A stretch of DNA of 64,000 nt, taken from NCBI GenBank assembly GCA_023091665.1, contig JALJCQ010000015.1, forward strand, positions 496,001 through 560,000, written 5' to 3'. The position numbers and the translations under genes were made by a program. A model generated the notes under the pieces. The model did not search any database. It saw only the letters and a list, made by a program, of their open reading frames with translations, and was not told where the DNA came from. Positions 9,082 to 20,038 of this stretch are shown here, in pieces; the stretch's first letter is position 1; every line of letters starts with the position of its first letter. Source of the DNA: Pythium myriotylum (lineage: Eukaryota; Oomycota; Peronosporomycetes; Pythiales; Pythiaceae).

Positions 9082-10734
9082 GTGAGGGAGTGAGTGAGAG
9101 AGCGAGCGAGTGAGTGAGAGGATGAGAGGGTGTGACGGTGTGACGGTGTGAGGGTGGATGAAAGCGTGGGGCGGCGGCGGTGTGGATGTGGCTGTGGCGG
9201 TGTGGGTGGGTGATTGCGTCGTGCCTCTTGGGCACGGATCTCCTCGTGGCAGTTAATGACACGGATGGGAGATGCATGGCAGCCCGGTGGCCGAGTGGCC
9301 CGTTGGCCAGGTGGCTGGCTCCCCGGTACGCCTCGACGCATGCATGCGTTTTGCCGGATTGCGGCCTTGCGTAGTTGCGTAGTTGCGTGGTTGCGTGATT
9401 GCCACGTCAATGATTCGTTCGTGTGGGTTGGAGCGTCGGCGGCATAGTCGTGGTCACGGCTGACGGGCGTACTATACGAATCCACAGAGACCTCGGTCTC
9501 TAGACGTGTGGATGACGTGCGTCCTGTCTCTACCGACCGGCCTTCGCGTACTATATAGTTTACGGCCAGGATGCGGGCAATCTGTCCGCAGGATGTGCAA
9601 CTCGCTCTGTCGGTGTGACAGTCTGCACTACGCGACCGACCGCGTGGATGGCGCCAGCCGCGGCTTTGTTGACCAGGACGTCCTACCCACGCCCACGCGG
9701 TCCCATGGAATGATACCTGATCCTGCTCATGTGGGTGAGATGCGTGTGGTGTATCCGGGTATGGATGGGCATGGACAATTTCGTACGTGTGGGCTGGCTC
9801 TGCAGCTGGTATGTTGATCACGCGCACGCGGTCGCATGATTGAGGTCATTAATCGGCCGTTGCTCAGGATGGGACAGCATGCAGGATGGACGAGGATTGA
9901 TTGGGTAAGATAAGCTACGATAGCATAGGTTTGGATACGTTTGGATAGGATAAGATCGGAGATCGGAGCCGAACTGAGAAAGCTGAGCAGACCCGCGCCC
10001 CATCACGAATAGGATATGCGACAGTGCTGGATGTATAAAACATGCTCCAGTGCCGTCACTGAGTTCGAGTGTTCGTCGTCGGTTAGTCGGATTGGTGGGA
10101 GACTGCGTGCGTAGTGTCATAATGTACAGGGATATGTACTATTCGTCCGAGTGCGTAGAAGGTCCGGATGTTATGCATTTCCTTGTGAGTCTCAACTCGC
10201 CTCGTTTCGCCTCAGCTCGTCTCGTCAATATGGACCACCGAGGTTGGTGGAGGAGTATGGCTGTCTTTGCCTGATTGATACATTGGCGTAGGAAATGCGG
10301 ATCACCGGTCTGGGGAGAATCCGTTTGGGCCAGGGACCTCCCCGCATCTGTGCTTGCGGCGCGGTGGATGGTGAGTCCACTGACGAAACGAGGAGACTTC
10401 TGCAGAGCATGATGCACCGACTGCATCGAAGACCGTCGGCGCAACAGAAGAAAGGCTGTGGTGGCCTGAACTCACACTCTTTCGACACGGTTAGAACATA
10501 GCGGAGAACGAAAGGTCACTGTCGAGAACATAATCGGTCCATCAAGCTGGACAGCCATTGCTGTATGTCAGGGAGCCATGGCTCCTGACAACACATGGTT
10601 TTGTCATCTCTTTCGTGTTCACTTTCACCTTCGCGCAGAGGCAGACCGCAGACGGAGTCATCTGAAGCAGCGGACGGTTTTGTCGCGGTTAATCAGCGGT
10701 AGCAGCAGCAATCGAGTCCGGAGTCTCGATTCCA

Positions 10735-10818
10735 GAGCCTGGAGCCTGGAGCCTGGAGCCTGGAGCCTGGAGCCTGGAGCCTGGAGCCTGGAGCCTGGAG
10801 CCTGGAGCCTGGAGCCTA
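10735..10818 (+). repeat. GAGCCTG heptamer array, 12 units
   Basis: Twelve units, same length as at 4247. Confidence 0.9.
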
Positions 10819-11432
10819 GAGTCTGGAGCCTGAAGCCCGGAGCCTGAAGCCTGGAACCCGGAGCCTAAAGTCCGGATTGCGCAGTCCAGAGTACGGATGT
10901 GGCCACTGACCACACCACGCCCACTGACCATCGAAGCGCGTCTTGTCCCTACGGATGGGAACGCAAGGGATCACGCACAAACGCGCGCCGCGAGCGTTCG
11001 ATCAGCTGACGATTGTTTGTGTCGTTTATGGACCCATCGACTCGCTATGTCGATGGAACGTAAAAATACAAGCTCTTATCTGTCGCTTTCTCATAAGCCA
11101 CACCAGGCGTCCAATTCTGTGCACTTGACTCTGTGTGTTTTATTGCACAAGCTCTCCCATTCACGAGTGCATGTCTCATGCGAAGCCGTACTCATCCAGC
11201 TTCGTGTTTTGACGAAGACCCCACGATCAAGTGGTTTCAAGGATCAGGGAGCAGTGCTCATCCTCAGCGTCTCAGGTCCAGCTGGATGGCAAACAACTTC
11301 ACTGCGCAGCCTCTCGACCTCTCGACCTCTCGACCTCGGTGCTCGACGTTCACGACGGGCTCTACTGTATATTATATTATCCTATGCTATCCAACCGTGT
11401 CCAATCTATGCTCGTCCGTCCTGCATCCTGTC

Positions 11433-14400
11433 TTCCCCCCAGCTTCAAGAAGGCCACAATCGCTTGCATTCCAAAAACGGTCAAGCCCCGGACAGGGTTG
11501 GACTTTCGACCAGTTGCTCTCCTCGACACGGACTACAAAATCTACTCCAGGCTTCTTTTGAACCGCGTCAGGCCGCATCTTGCGGAACTTGTCTCGCCAA
11601 CCCAATTCGGTTTCGTCCCTGAACGGCAGGTACATGATGCACTAGACACTTTTCATGCTCTGCAGGCAGTGGCCAACACGGATGGGCAGCTTGCGGATGC
11701 CGTCGCTGTGTTGCTGGACTTCGAGAAAGCGTACGATTCTCTGGACCGAACCTTTCTCACTCGTGCCCTCTCCAGGTTAGGTTTTCCCCCGCGCTTCGTT
11801 GCCGCAGCGCGCCAGATGCATCTCGCGACGACCGCGGAGTTTGTGGCGAACGCAGAAGTCTCCTCTGAACACCAAATACTCAACGGCATTAGACAAGGCT
11901 GCCCGCTGGCGCCGACACTGTTCGTACTTGCGGTGGACCTATTGTACAAGGTCATCGAGCACGATACGGAGTTGCGCGGAATCACGCTCCCGACAGGAGA
12001 AGACGTCAGAGCAGCGGGTTACGCAGACGACACCACCGTCTACCTACAACATCCTCGGCATCTTGAGAGACTCTCCACGACAGCGCCTCTGGGTTGAAAG
12101 TCAATCTCACCAAAAGCGTCGTTGTGTTCTTCAACAAAGGTGCGGATCGCGGAACAGCAGAAGGGGCAGGCTTCACCATCGCTGCTGAGCGGGATTTGAC
12201 CCGTCTTCTCGGAGGACAAGTGGCCAGCTCGCCCTCATTGGTCACAATCTGGGACATGACAATGCAGAAGACTCGTGCGCGTCTCTTCCTGGCGGAACTC
12301 AAGACCACTAACGTGCGCCAACGCGCCAAACTGCTCCGAGCGATTCTCCTTCCGCAGTTCCTGTACACTGCACGCCATCATTGGCCGAGCTCGACTATCG
12401 TGGACCGATGGCAAAAATTGATCGACTCGTTCACTTGGACCGGCTCCCTCGCGGTGGAGGGCACACGTAAGACCCGAGCGTGGATGGCGAAACACGTTGC
12501 CCTCCAACCGGTGCAAGATGGGGGCCTTAACACTCTCAACCTCAGGCACGAACTACAACACCTCAGTGTAGCTACGGTCGAACGATGGGCCACGCGCTGC
12601 GTCGGTCTCCGCGGGAGCATAGGGAAGATCCTTCTGGACACACACGGGGCAGGGAACATCGACTCTGGACCGGACCGGAAGACTCCAAAACCGCCAACAA
12701 TCCAGAAAAGTCTCGGGGCTACCGGAGTGCAGTTACGACGGGCTCTCCTGGTGCAGGAACGAGATGAGGACGAGGTCAACTTGCACATGCAGACGCGCTC
12801 TGCCCTGCGTGCCTCCGCGCCGCCGAGGCACGAGTGGGACCACGGCTGGTTGCTTGTCGATTACTCCGGCGTAGCGCAAGCACTGGCCCCTCTGCGGAGA
12901 TACCAAGCGGAAAGACTCGGGCGACTTGACGTACACACGCTCCTCGGCACTTACCCGACGGCAGGAGAAATTCTCCTAAGCGCGACAGGCCGGCCAGTCA
13001 CCAACGAGGAACTCCACAATTTTCCCACGGCAGGGTTGCGCTTTCGTGATTTACTAGATGTCGAATGGTTGGACGACCTCCGCCTGCGGTTCAGACCGCG
13101 CACAGCCGACTTCCCCCTTCCAGATAAGCTGGCCCGGGGTTTCCGGAAACTCTGTGACGAATTAGTCTTATCCCGGCAGGCTGGAGCTCCCAGCACAGCC
13201 AGAGGACATCGTTCTACGGCCAGCCAGTCTCGACGTCTGGACCCTCGCTCCCGCTAGAGGAAGATATATGCTCCACTGGAGCCCCGTCGCAGACGTCCAA
13301 GTGGCAGTTGGAGTGGTCTGTTCGACGGCCGAGGCGACGCGACTGGCTCAAGACTTCCTTCAGGACGCCCTGGTCCGGTTCGACAGACATCCTTGGCTCG
13401 ACATTCCCCACCAGATATGGGAGTCGGGAGCAACTATGACGAAAAAAGACGCGAAGAGGATGTTGCTCCGGCGGACAAGGGAACAAACCATGGCGGAGAA
13501 TCAAGGACGGTTGATGAAATGGCAAACACAAGATCGCGACATAGCTGACGCTCTCGAGTGCCTCAAGTGGAAGGAGATCGCACACCTACCTGGCATCATC
13601 GACACCCAGCGCGTACTCATTTTTCGCATCAAAGGAAATCGCCTCAGCAGATGGGATCGGGTGCACCAGCGACCAGGCTGCCCCCACTGCCCAGCACTCG
13701 GTTCAGCCGGCGGCGAAAGCGCACATATCTTCTGGGCTTGCCCCAAGGCGCAACTGCTCTGGCAACAAATGCGTCTCCGATGGAGACCCCTATGGACAGA
13801 CGAGAACGTGCCGACGCCCCAGGAGGACAAGGCAGCCTTCTTCTCCCTGCGCCTCCCTGCAGCACCTGATTTGCTTTGGTCGCACCCGCGCATGACGAGA
13901 CTCCCAGAACCCACGGAGGAGGCTACCATCGCCACACATGCGGCGATGAATGCTGCCTGGAGGCAGCATTCACTTGTCGTTTTACACACCCTCTGGAGAT
14001 GGCGCACAGCGCCGGATCGGGTGGAGGAAATTTGGAAGCCAGATCAAGCAAGCGCGATTCTTCACAATGCTCTGCGGTCCTCATTACGAGACTTGAGGTG
14101 GACGCGCACAGCAGCGAGCGCAGCAACTCCGCATACCGCAACTGCCATCCAGCTGATCCGCGACGGCGCACCCGGGCAAGACCAGCCCCTCTCCGGCAGT
14201 ACTCGCCAGGGAGAGCAGTATCTCCTCTTTTTCGACGGAGGTTCCCGTGGCAACCCGGGGCCAGGAGGAGCGGGGGCGGTGGTTGTCCGAATCGCCTCTG
14301 ACGGGACGGGCGCTGAAGTCATCTTCTCTGCAGCCAGAGCTTTTGCTGATCCCTCCACCACGAACAATCAAGCCGAGTACGAAGGTCTCCTCGCCGGCCT

Positions 14401-14802
14401 CTCAGCAGCGGCAGAGCACCACTGGACGCCACTCTCCGTCGTCGGGGACAGCATGCTTGTTATCAGACAGATGAGGACATACACATCCCCCCTCAACCGC
14501 ATCCTCCAGGGAAAGTACGCGAAAGCGCGCCGAATCGCCGACACACTCGGCGTCAAAGCCTGGGATCACCACCCACGGGCAGCTAACCGGATGGCAGACG
14601 CGGCAGCAATTCTAGCCATGGACAGTAAGGCCAGCAGTCAGGTGCACCACCCGACTGATCATGTGCTGCACCAAGTCATCGCGGATCTCCTTCCTGGGGA
14701 CATCGCGCACTGGAGAGAGGGTCATCCTCAGTAAATGTGGTCTAGCGCCGGCTATAGGTTTCTAGATCAGTAAACCAATAGACCTCAATTGAATTCAATT
14801 CA
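11433..14802 (+). mobile_element. 5'-truncated non-LTR retrotransposon (LINE), insertion 1
   Basis: A 3,370 bp insert flanked by perfect 15-bp direct repeats gtcctgcatcctgtc (11418-11432 and 14803-14817). The unoccupied site is at 4930-4944. It begins inside the reverse transcriptase domain, so the 5' UTR, any ORF1 and the endonuclease are missing, the usual result of incomplete target-primed reverse transcription. The 3' end has no poly(A); it ends in a short AATTC/AATTG pentamer run (cctcaattgaattcaattca). Domain order is RT, CCHC-type knuckle, RNase H. The clade is uncertain. Confidence 0.93.
11435..14734 (+). pseudogene. LINE ORF2 remnant: RT, zinc knuckle, RNase H (frameshifted)
   Basis: The first frame (to 12097) shows RT blocks: FRPVALLDTDYKI, QFGFVPERQ, the catalytic DFEKAYDSL, NGIRQGCPLAP and AGYADD. 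The reading shifts near 12085, where ASGLKVNLTKS continues in another frame to about 13190. It then shifts back to a third segment ending at 14734. That last segment holds a CPHC...H...C knuckle and an RNase H with FFDGGSRGNPGPGGAG, NNQAEYEGL, VVGDS and HHPRAANRMADAAA. The RNase H acidic set D, E, D, D is complete and the glycine-rich block is of the archaeal-like type known in some LINEs. The two frameshifts and the missing N-terminus make it non-autonomous. Confidence 0.9.
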
Positions 14803-15127
14803 GTCCTGCATCCTGTCCCATCCTGAGCAACGACCGATTAATGACCTCAATCATGCGACCGCGTGCGCGTGATCAACATACCAGCTGCAGAGCCAGCCCA
14901 CACGTACGAAATTGTCCATGCCCATCCATACCCGGATGCACCACACGCATCTCACCCACATGAACAGGATCAGGTATCATTCCATGGGACCGCGTGGAGG
15001 AGAGTAGGACGTCCTGGTCAGAGTTTGCAAAGTTGCGCCCGGATAGCTACCCGGGCCGTGAGACGTGATACGGGATGCCAGGCACCAAGCGGCGCGTTGC
15101 ACGTTGCACGTTGCACGTTGCGCGTTG

Positions 15128-15182
15128 CGGGTAGCGGGTAGCGGGTAGCGGGTAGCGGGTAGCGGGTAGCGGGTAGCGGGTA
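15128..15182 (+). repeat. CGGGTAG heptamer array, about 8 units
   Basis: 55 bp of 7-bp units. The equivalent arrays have about 16 units (28126) and about 87 units (41206). Confidence 0.92.
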
Positions 15183-15702
15183 ACCAAAGACGGGTACATG
15201 ATATGGAGGACCACGTAGCCAGCAACGTGGATGGGTAGCGTGTAGCGTGTAGCTGGTCGTCCTTCGCTAGCCAAGCAACTGGCCGAGTCGAAGATTCTCT
15301 CGCTGGCCGCTGGCCGAGGCAGCTAGCCGAGTCATCTGGTAATCACACCCATGCTCGAAACGCAATCACCACACTCGAACCGCAGTCGCCGCAGTCGAAG
15401 CGCCATCAACGCGGTCGGACGGCGTGTACAGATTGTCACAGCGACAGAGCTCGTTGCACATCCCGCGGACAATATGAGCACATCGTGACGAAACAGTACG
15501 CAGAGCTCGCCCGGTACAGACACAGGGTACACTGTCACGAGGAGATCCGTGCCCAAGAGGCACGACGCACTCACCCACCCCACAGCCACAGCCGCATCCA
15601 CACCGCCGCCGCCCCTACGCTTTCATCCACCCTCACACCGTCACACCGTCACACCCTCTCATCCTCTCACTCACTCGCTCGCTCTCTCACTCACTCCCTC
15701 AC

Positions 15703-15716
15703 TCACTTCCCAACTT
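15703..15716 (+). promoter_or_regulatory. Candidate Inr+FPR core promoter, copy 5
   Basis: TCACTTCCCAACTT about 115 bp before the ATG. The core is canonical although the distal upstream region is of the diverged class B. Confidence 0.5.
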
Positions 15717-15829
15717 GCCCTCGACCCCTCCAGTCGAACCAAGCAAACAACACCACACCCCAGCAGACCAAGTCAAACCACACCAAACCTACAACTCAAA
15801 CTCAAACCCAAACCCAAACCAGCCCAACC

Positions 15830-16621
15830 ATGCTCACCAAGATCGCCGTCGCCACCGCGCTGCTCGCGCTCGCACACTTCGCCACCGACGCCGACGCCGC
15901 GCCGCTGCCCACCGGCTCGTGGCCCACCGCCAAGGGAACCCCCGTCCGCAACAACAAACCCATCACCGTCAAGGCCGGCACCGTCTTCGACGGCAAGATG
16001 CAGGTCTACGAGCGATCCGACATCACGTGCACCGGCAACAAAGAAAGCGGCGCCGCCACCGCCGTCTTCCTCGTCGAGCCCGGCGCCACGCTCAAGAACG
16101 TCATCATCGGCAAGAACCAGGCCGAGGGCGTCCACTGCGAGAACCACGGATGCAAGCTCGAGAACGTCTGGTGGGACGACGTGTGCGAGGACGCGCTGAC
16201 CATCAAGGGCGGGTCGGCCTCGAGCGTCACCACCGTCACGGGCGGTGGCGCGCGCAACGGCAACGACAAGCTCATCCAGCACAACGGCGCCGGACACGTC
16301 ATCATCGACGGCTTCTACGCCGAGAACTTCGGCAAGGTCTACCGCTCGTGCGGCAACTGCAAGACCCAGGTCGCGCGCAAGGTCACCATCTCCAACGTGC
16401 TCGCGGTCAACCCGACCGCCGGCATCGCCACTGTCAACAAGAACTTCGGCGACCAGGCCACCTTCAAGAACGTGCACATCAAGTCGAGCAAGTCCAAGGT
16501 CAAGGTGTGCACGTGGTCGCAGGGCAAGACGGACAGCTCGGAGCCGGAGATGCTTGGTGATGGGCCCTTGCCGCCGCTCTGCAACTACGCTGAGAGCGAG
16601 ATCCACCTCACCAAGAACTAG
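15830..16621 (+). CDS. PL3 pectate lyase, copy 5 (consensus protein)
   Basis: A complete 263 aa secreted pectate lyase carrying the consensus protein shared exactly by copies 5, 6, 7, 8, 10, 11, 12, 13 and 14: NKESGAAT at 70-77, I92, T134, V136, N143, E165, V202 and KNVH at 213-216. Signal peptide, Ca2+-type acidic cluster, K147, K169, R172 and eight cysteines are all present. Its upstream region is class B (diverged beyond about 295 bp). It is head-to-head with copy 4 and tail-to-tail with copy 6. Confidence 0.95.
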   Translation: MLTKIAVATALLALAHFATDADAAPLPTGSWPTAKGTPVRNNKPITVKAGTVFDGKMQVYERSDITCTGNKESGAATAVFLVEPGATLKNVIIGKNQAEGVHCENHGCKLENVWWDDVCEDALTIKGGSASSVTTVTGGGARNGNDKLIQHNGAGHVIIDGFYAENFGKVYRSCGNCKTQVARKVTISNVLAVNPTAGIATVNKNFGDQATFKNVHIKSSKSKVKVCTWSQGKTDSSEPEMLGDGPLPPLCNYAESEIHLTKN

Positions 16622-16947
16622 CGTGGTGTGAGGCGCAGAATGTAGACTCGACCACTCACTCGTGCGGCTTTACTGCCTGCAGTATCAGTTGGGATCCGCA
16701 CCATGTGTGTGTGTATTCATCCAAATCTTCGAGAAGAATCCCCGGCCCAAAAAACAAGAAAAATAGTAGAATATACATCGTTCTTGAGTGTGACTACGGT
16801 GTCGAAGGCGTATCCCCTGAATAGATGAAGATGCGCCGGGGCGAGCTTCGAAGAGAGCTATCGTCGAATGATCTCGGCAGTTCATGCTGGCGTCCACGTC
16901 ACTGTCACTGTTGTAGTGTTTCAACGCTGTTACGTGAGAGTGTAGTG

Positions 16948-17055
16948 TCAATGTCAATGTCAATGTCAATGTCAATGCCAATGTCAATGTCAATGTCAAT
17001 GTCAATGTCAATGTCAATGTCAATGTCAATGTCAATGTCAATGTCAATGTCAATG
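16948..17055 (+). repeat. TCAATG hexamer array, 18 units
   Basis: Eighteen units with one ccaatg interruption. Confidence 0.92.
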
Positions 17056-17077
17056 TATCAACATCAATGTATCAACA

Positions 17078-17284
17078 TCAATGTAGCCATCCAGCTTGAA
17101 TTGAGAAGGGATCAACCGCAGACTTGTCTTCTTCGGGTTGAATCTGGTGATGCGAGGTTAAATCCCAAGCTTTATGTGCTGTGTGAGGCAGGCGAATGCT
17201 GAAAATGGCTTGGAAAAAAATTCCGAGTCGTTCCCACCAGCTACGGAGGACCTGGCGAGGGTCTTTCTTCGGAAGGTCAAACAC
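17078..17284 (-). pseudogene. Degenerate coding fragment, copy of 7341-7547
   Basis: Same translation as 7341-7547. The family is not recognised. Confidence 0.28.
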
Positions 17285-17897
17285 CGTGAAAAGGCTGAAC
17301 TATGGGTCACGAACCTGGTCATTTGTTGAACTTGGTTGTCCAGCACTCGGAGCGAAGCTCTGAGAGCGGCACGTGGCAGAAGGTAGCTTTGCCACATCGA
17401 AGCCACAACCGATCTACAGAGCAAGGTTGCCGATGAACTGCGTCCGTGGTGGCCGCTCGAGCGGAGCGGCGGCTGTATTCGTTCTTTCTTTACTTGCTGG
17501 TAACACCGCTCACACTCAGGCCGGCTGTGCCTCGGCCCTGAAAAGTAGGATCCAATTGGAACGTCTAGCGCCTTCAACTGAGCTGCTGCTAGAATTCTCA
17601 CTAAACAACGACTCTCGGCGAGAAAGACGCTATGGAAAACTGGCGAGACTTTTCGACGGTAGCTCTTTTCAAAGATCGCCCCCGGCGCATCTTCTTCTAT
17701 TCAGGGGATACGCCTTCGACACCGTAGTCACACTCAAGAACGATGTATATTCTACTATTTTCTTGTTTTTGGGGCCGGGGATTCTTCTCGAAGAATGGAT
17801 GGATGGACACACACATGGTGCAGATCCCAACTGATACTGCAGGCGGTAAAGCCGCACGAGTGAGTGGTCGAGTCTACATTCTGCGCCTCACACCACG

Positions 17898-18689
17898 CTA
17901 GTTCTTGGTGAGGTGGATCTCGCTCTCAGCGTAGTTGCAGAGCGGCGGCAAGGGCCCATCACCAAGCATCTCCGGCTCCGAGCTGTCCGTCTTGCCCTGC
18001 GACCACGTGCACACCTTGACCTTGGACTTGCTCGACTTGATGTGCACGTTCTTGAAGGTGGCCTGGTCGCCGAAGTTCTTGTTGACAGTGGCGATGCCGG
18101 CGGTCGGGTTGACCGCGAGCACGTTGGAGATGGTGACCTTGCGCGCGACCTGGGTCTTGCAGTTGCCGCACGAGCGGTAGACCTTGCCGAAGTTCTCGGC
18201 GTAGAAGCCGTCGATGATGACGTGTCCGGCGCCGTTGTGCTGGATGAGCTTGTCGTTGCCGTTGCGCGCGCCACCGCCCGTGACGGTGGTGACGCTCGAG
18301 GCCGACCCGCCCTTGATGGTCAGCGCGTCCTCGCACACGTCGTCCCACCAGACGTTCTCGAGCTTGCATCCGTGGTTCTCGCAGTGGACGCCCTCGGCCT
18401 GGTTCTTGCCGATGATGACGTTCTTGAGCGTGGCGCCGGGCTCGACGAGGAAGACGGCGGTGGCGGCGCCGCTTTCTTTGTTGCCGGTGCACGTGATGTC
18501 GGATCGCTCGTAGACCTGCATCTTGCCGTCGAAGACGGTGCCGGCCTTGACGGTGATGGGTTTGTTGTTGCGGACGGGGGTTCCCTTGGCGGTGGGCCAC
18601 GAGCCGGTGGGCAGCGGCGCGGCGTCGGCGTCGGTGGCGAAGTGTGCGAGCGCGAGCAGCGCGGTGGCGACGGCGATCTTGGTGAGCAT
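17898..18689 (-). CDS. PL3 pectate lyase, copy 6 (class C promoter)
   Basis: The coding sequence gives the consensus 263 aa secreted pectate lyase. What is odd is upstream. Only about 9-10 bp before the ATG (to the cccaacc) match the canonical leader, and from about 18700 the sequence is unrelated to every class A or B copy. The long CT/AC-rich leader, dyad and canonical core promoter are lost. A new candidate core promoter, TCATTCCCAAATTC, lies at 18731-18744. The gene is followed in tandem, same strand, by copy 7. Confidence 0.94.
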   Translation of the reverse strand: MLTKIAVATALLALAHFATDADAAPLPTGSWPTAKGTPVRNNKPITVKAGTVFDGKMQVYERSDITCTGNKESGAATAVFLVEPGATLKNVIIGKNQAEGVHCENHGCKLENVWWDDVCEDALTIKGGSASSVTTVTGGGARNGNDKLIQHNGAGHVIIDGFYAENFGKVYRSCGNCKTQVARKVTISNVLAVNPTAGIATVNKNFGDQATFKNVHIKSSKSKVKVCTWSQGKTDSSEPEMLGDGPLPPLCNYAESEIHLTKN

Positions 18690-18730
18690 GGTTGGGTTGG
18701 TCTTGCGGGGCTACTTGAGTACTTAGTGGC

Positions 18731-18744
18731 GAATTTGGGAATGA
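18731..18744 (-). promoter_or_regulatory. Candidate captured core promoter, copy 6
   Basis: Minus-strand TCATTCCCAAATTC. TCATTCC fits TCAYTYY fully and CAAATT fits CAWTTT closely. It lies about 42-55 bp before the ATG in sequence unrelated to the canonical promoter. Confidence 0.45.
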
Positions 18745-20038
18745 TCTGACAAGTCTCATAGGTGAACGAAGTAGTTTGATCGTCGCAGCGAGTGAGAGCG
18801 ATGTGGTAAGGGAAGGTTTCTGCGTCATCAGATCCGAAAAGATGTGGTCTCGGCAGCTTCAAGCAGCTTACTCTGCCTTCACGAGTCCATGCTTCCCATC
18901 ATCAAGGAAATCAAGCTATGCGTAGCTCCTTTGCGTCGAGCGGCTAATATTGTACATCTCTTCTTCGTCGCTGAGTCGTCCGGATGTTTGGAACTCGCGT
19001 AAATCCAGCTGGCACCATCTCGTAACACCACGACCACTCAACGATGTTGAAGTGATGCTCAAAGAATCCGAGGTGGACCCCACGACCAAGTCGGCCCCAT
19101 CTCCAGATGGTCCCACTTACCAAATCGTTTGTTGACAACACGGATTGCTGATCTGAGACCAAAAGATCCTACACATTATCGACGATAATTGCATGCGCGT
19201 GGAGACGAAATCAAATGCGATCGACATGTTAGTAGTGAGGTGTGAAAGTTGAGTGGGGGTCTTGGGTATGGCGGCAAAGTCGATATTCAGGACCCCACTG
19301 AGTGATCTCCAAAGCGCGTACACGATCGATCAAATGCGAGTCAAGAATTCGTTGCGTCGGTCATTGTAGCGCACCGTCGACTGGAACTCGAACAATGCTG
19401 TAGAGAAGGTGGTATGGTCGCCTGCGCTTGGTCACAGAACGCCAACGCAAAACTCAAATTTGACAGAGCAAAACAAGAAATCGCAAGTAACGTCACGTCA
19501 ACATGATGCGTACACTGATGACGCCACTGTAGAAACATCCTGTTCCCCCGAAACCAGGCGGGCTGTTCGATTGTTGAAGATTAACGGTGGACGACTACAT
19601 CGGAGATCTTGATAGGACTCGCCGATGCGAAAGTCGTCTTCACCCAACAAACAATGCTCCACGACGTGGTTTTATCAGAGTGACCTCTCCTCAACTTCTA
19701 CATTGCTCGCTTGGAAATTATCGGAGACAAATTGTCATGGGTGCGACCTTTCTTGGAGAAGATAAAGTCCTGACAAAACGAAATGCACAACCGATCGTTT
19801 CATTATGTGATTGAAGGCACGAATCAGTTCAGATACTCCCACACAAGCGGAATCATAGACTAGCAAATTGTTAGGATGTATTGGCAATGAAAAGTCGCGA
19901 GCTTTTGCCACTAAAAGGTCGCCAGCTATCTTGGATAGCCAGTCTATTAAAGTTGAGTGGATTCCCGATTTCTATAGTGAGTTCAAGTTCATCGAAACAT
20001 CGCACCGTTGATTTCGCCCATTTTGGATGTACCCCTTA

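Larger units (their letters stand above)
8955..11432. other. Upstream region of copy 4 and left half of loop 4/5
   Basis: It matches 2244-4944 except for a deletion of about 236 bp at 9648-9658 relative to copy 2. The deletion removes the GTTGCAG array (equivalent of about 2929-3166). It holds the AGAGACC dyad and the GAGCCTG array. It ends with the first target-site duplication at 11418-11432. No gene is seen. Confidence 0.7.
14803..15829. other. Right half of loop 4/5 and class B upstream region of copy 5
   Basis: After the second target-site duplication (14803-14817) the sequence follows the canonical arm to about 15018. From about 15019 to 15535 it is a strongly diverged and shortened relative of the canonical upstream region, lacking the AGAGACC dyad. 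From 15536 it rejoins the canonical proximal leader. It contains a CGGGTAG array and no gene. Confidence 0.7.
16622..17897. other. Tail-to-tail spacer between copies 5 and 6
   Basis: Near-identical to 6891-8162. It opens the first of the three tandem units. It holds the TCAATG array and the degenerate minus-strand fragment at 17078-17284. Confidence 0.7.

Noticed and set aside
11433..14802. Possible LTR retrotransposon
   Set aside because: No long terminal repeats, integrase or protease. The YADD RT with downstream RNase H, 15-bp duplication and 5' truncation fit a LINE.
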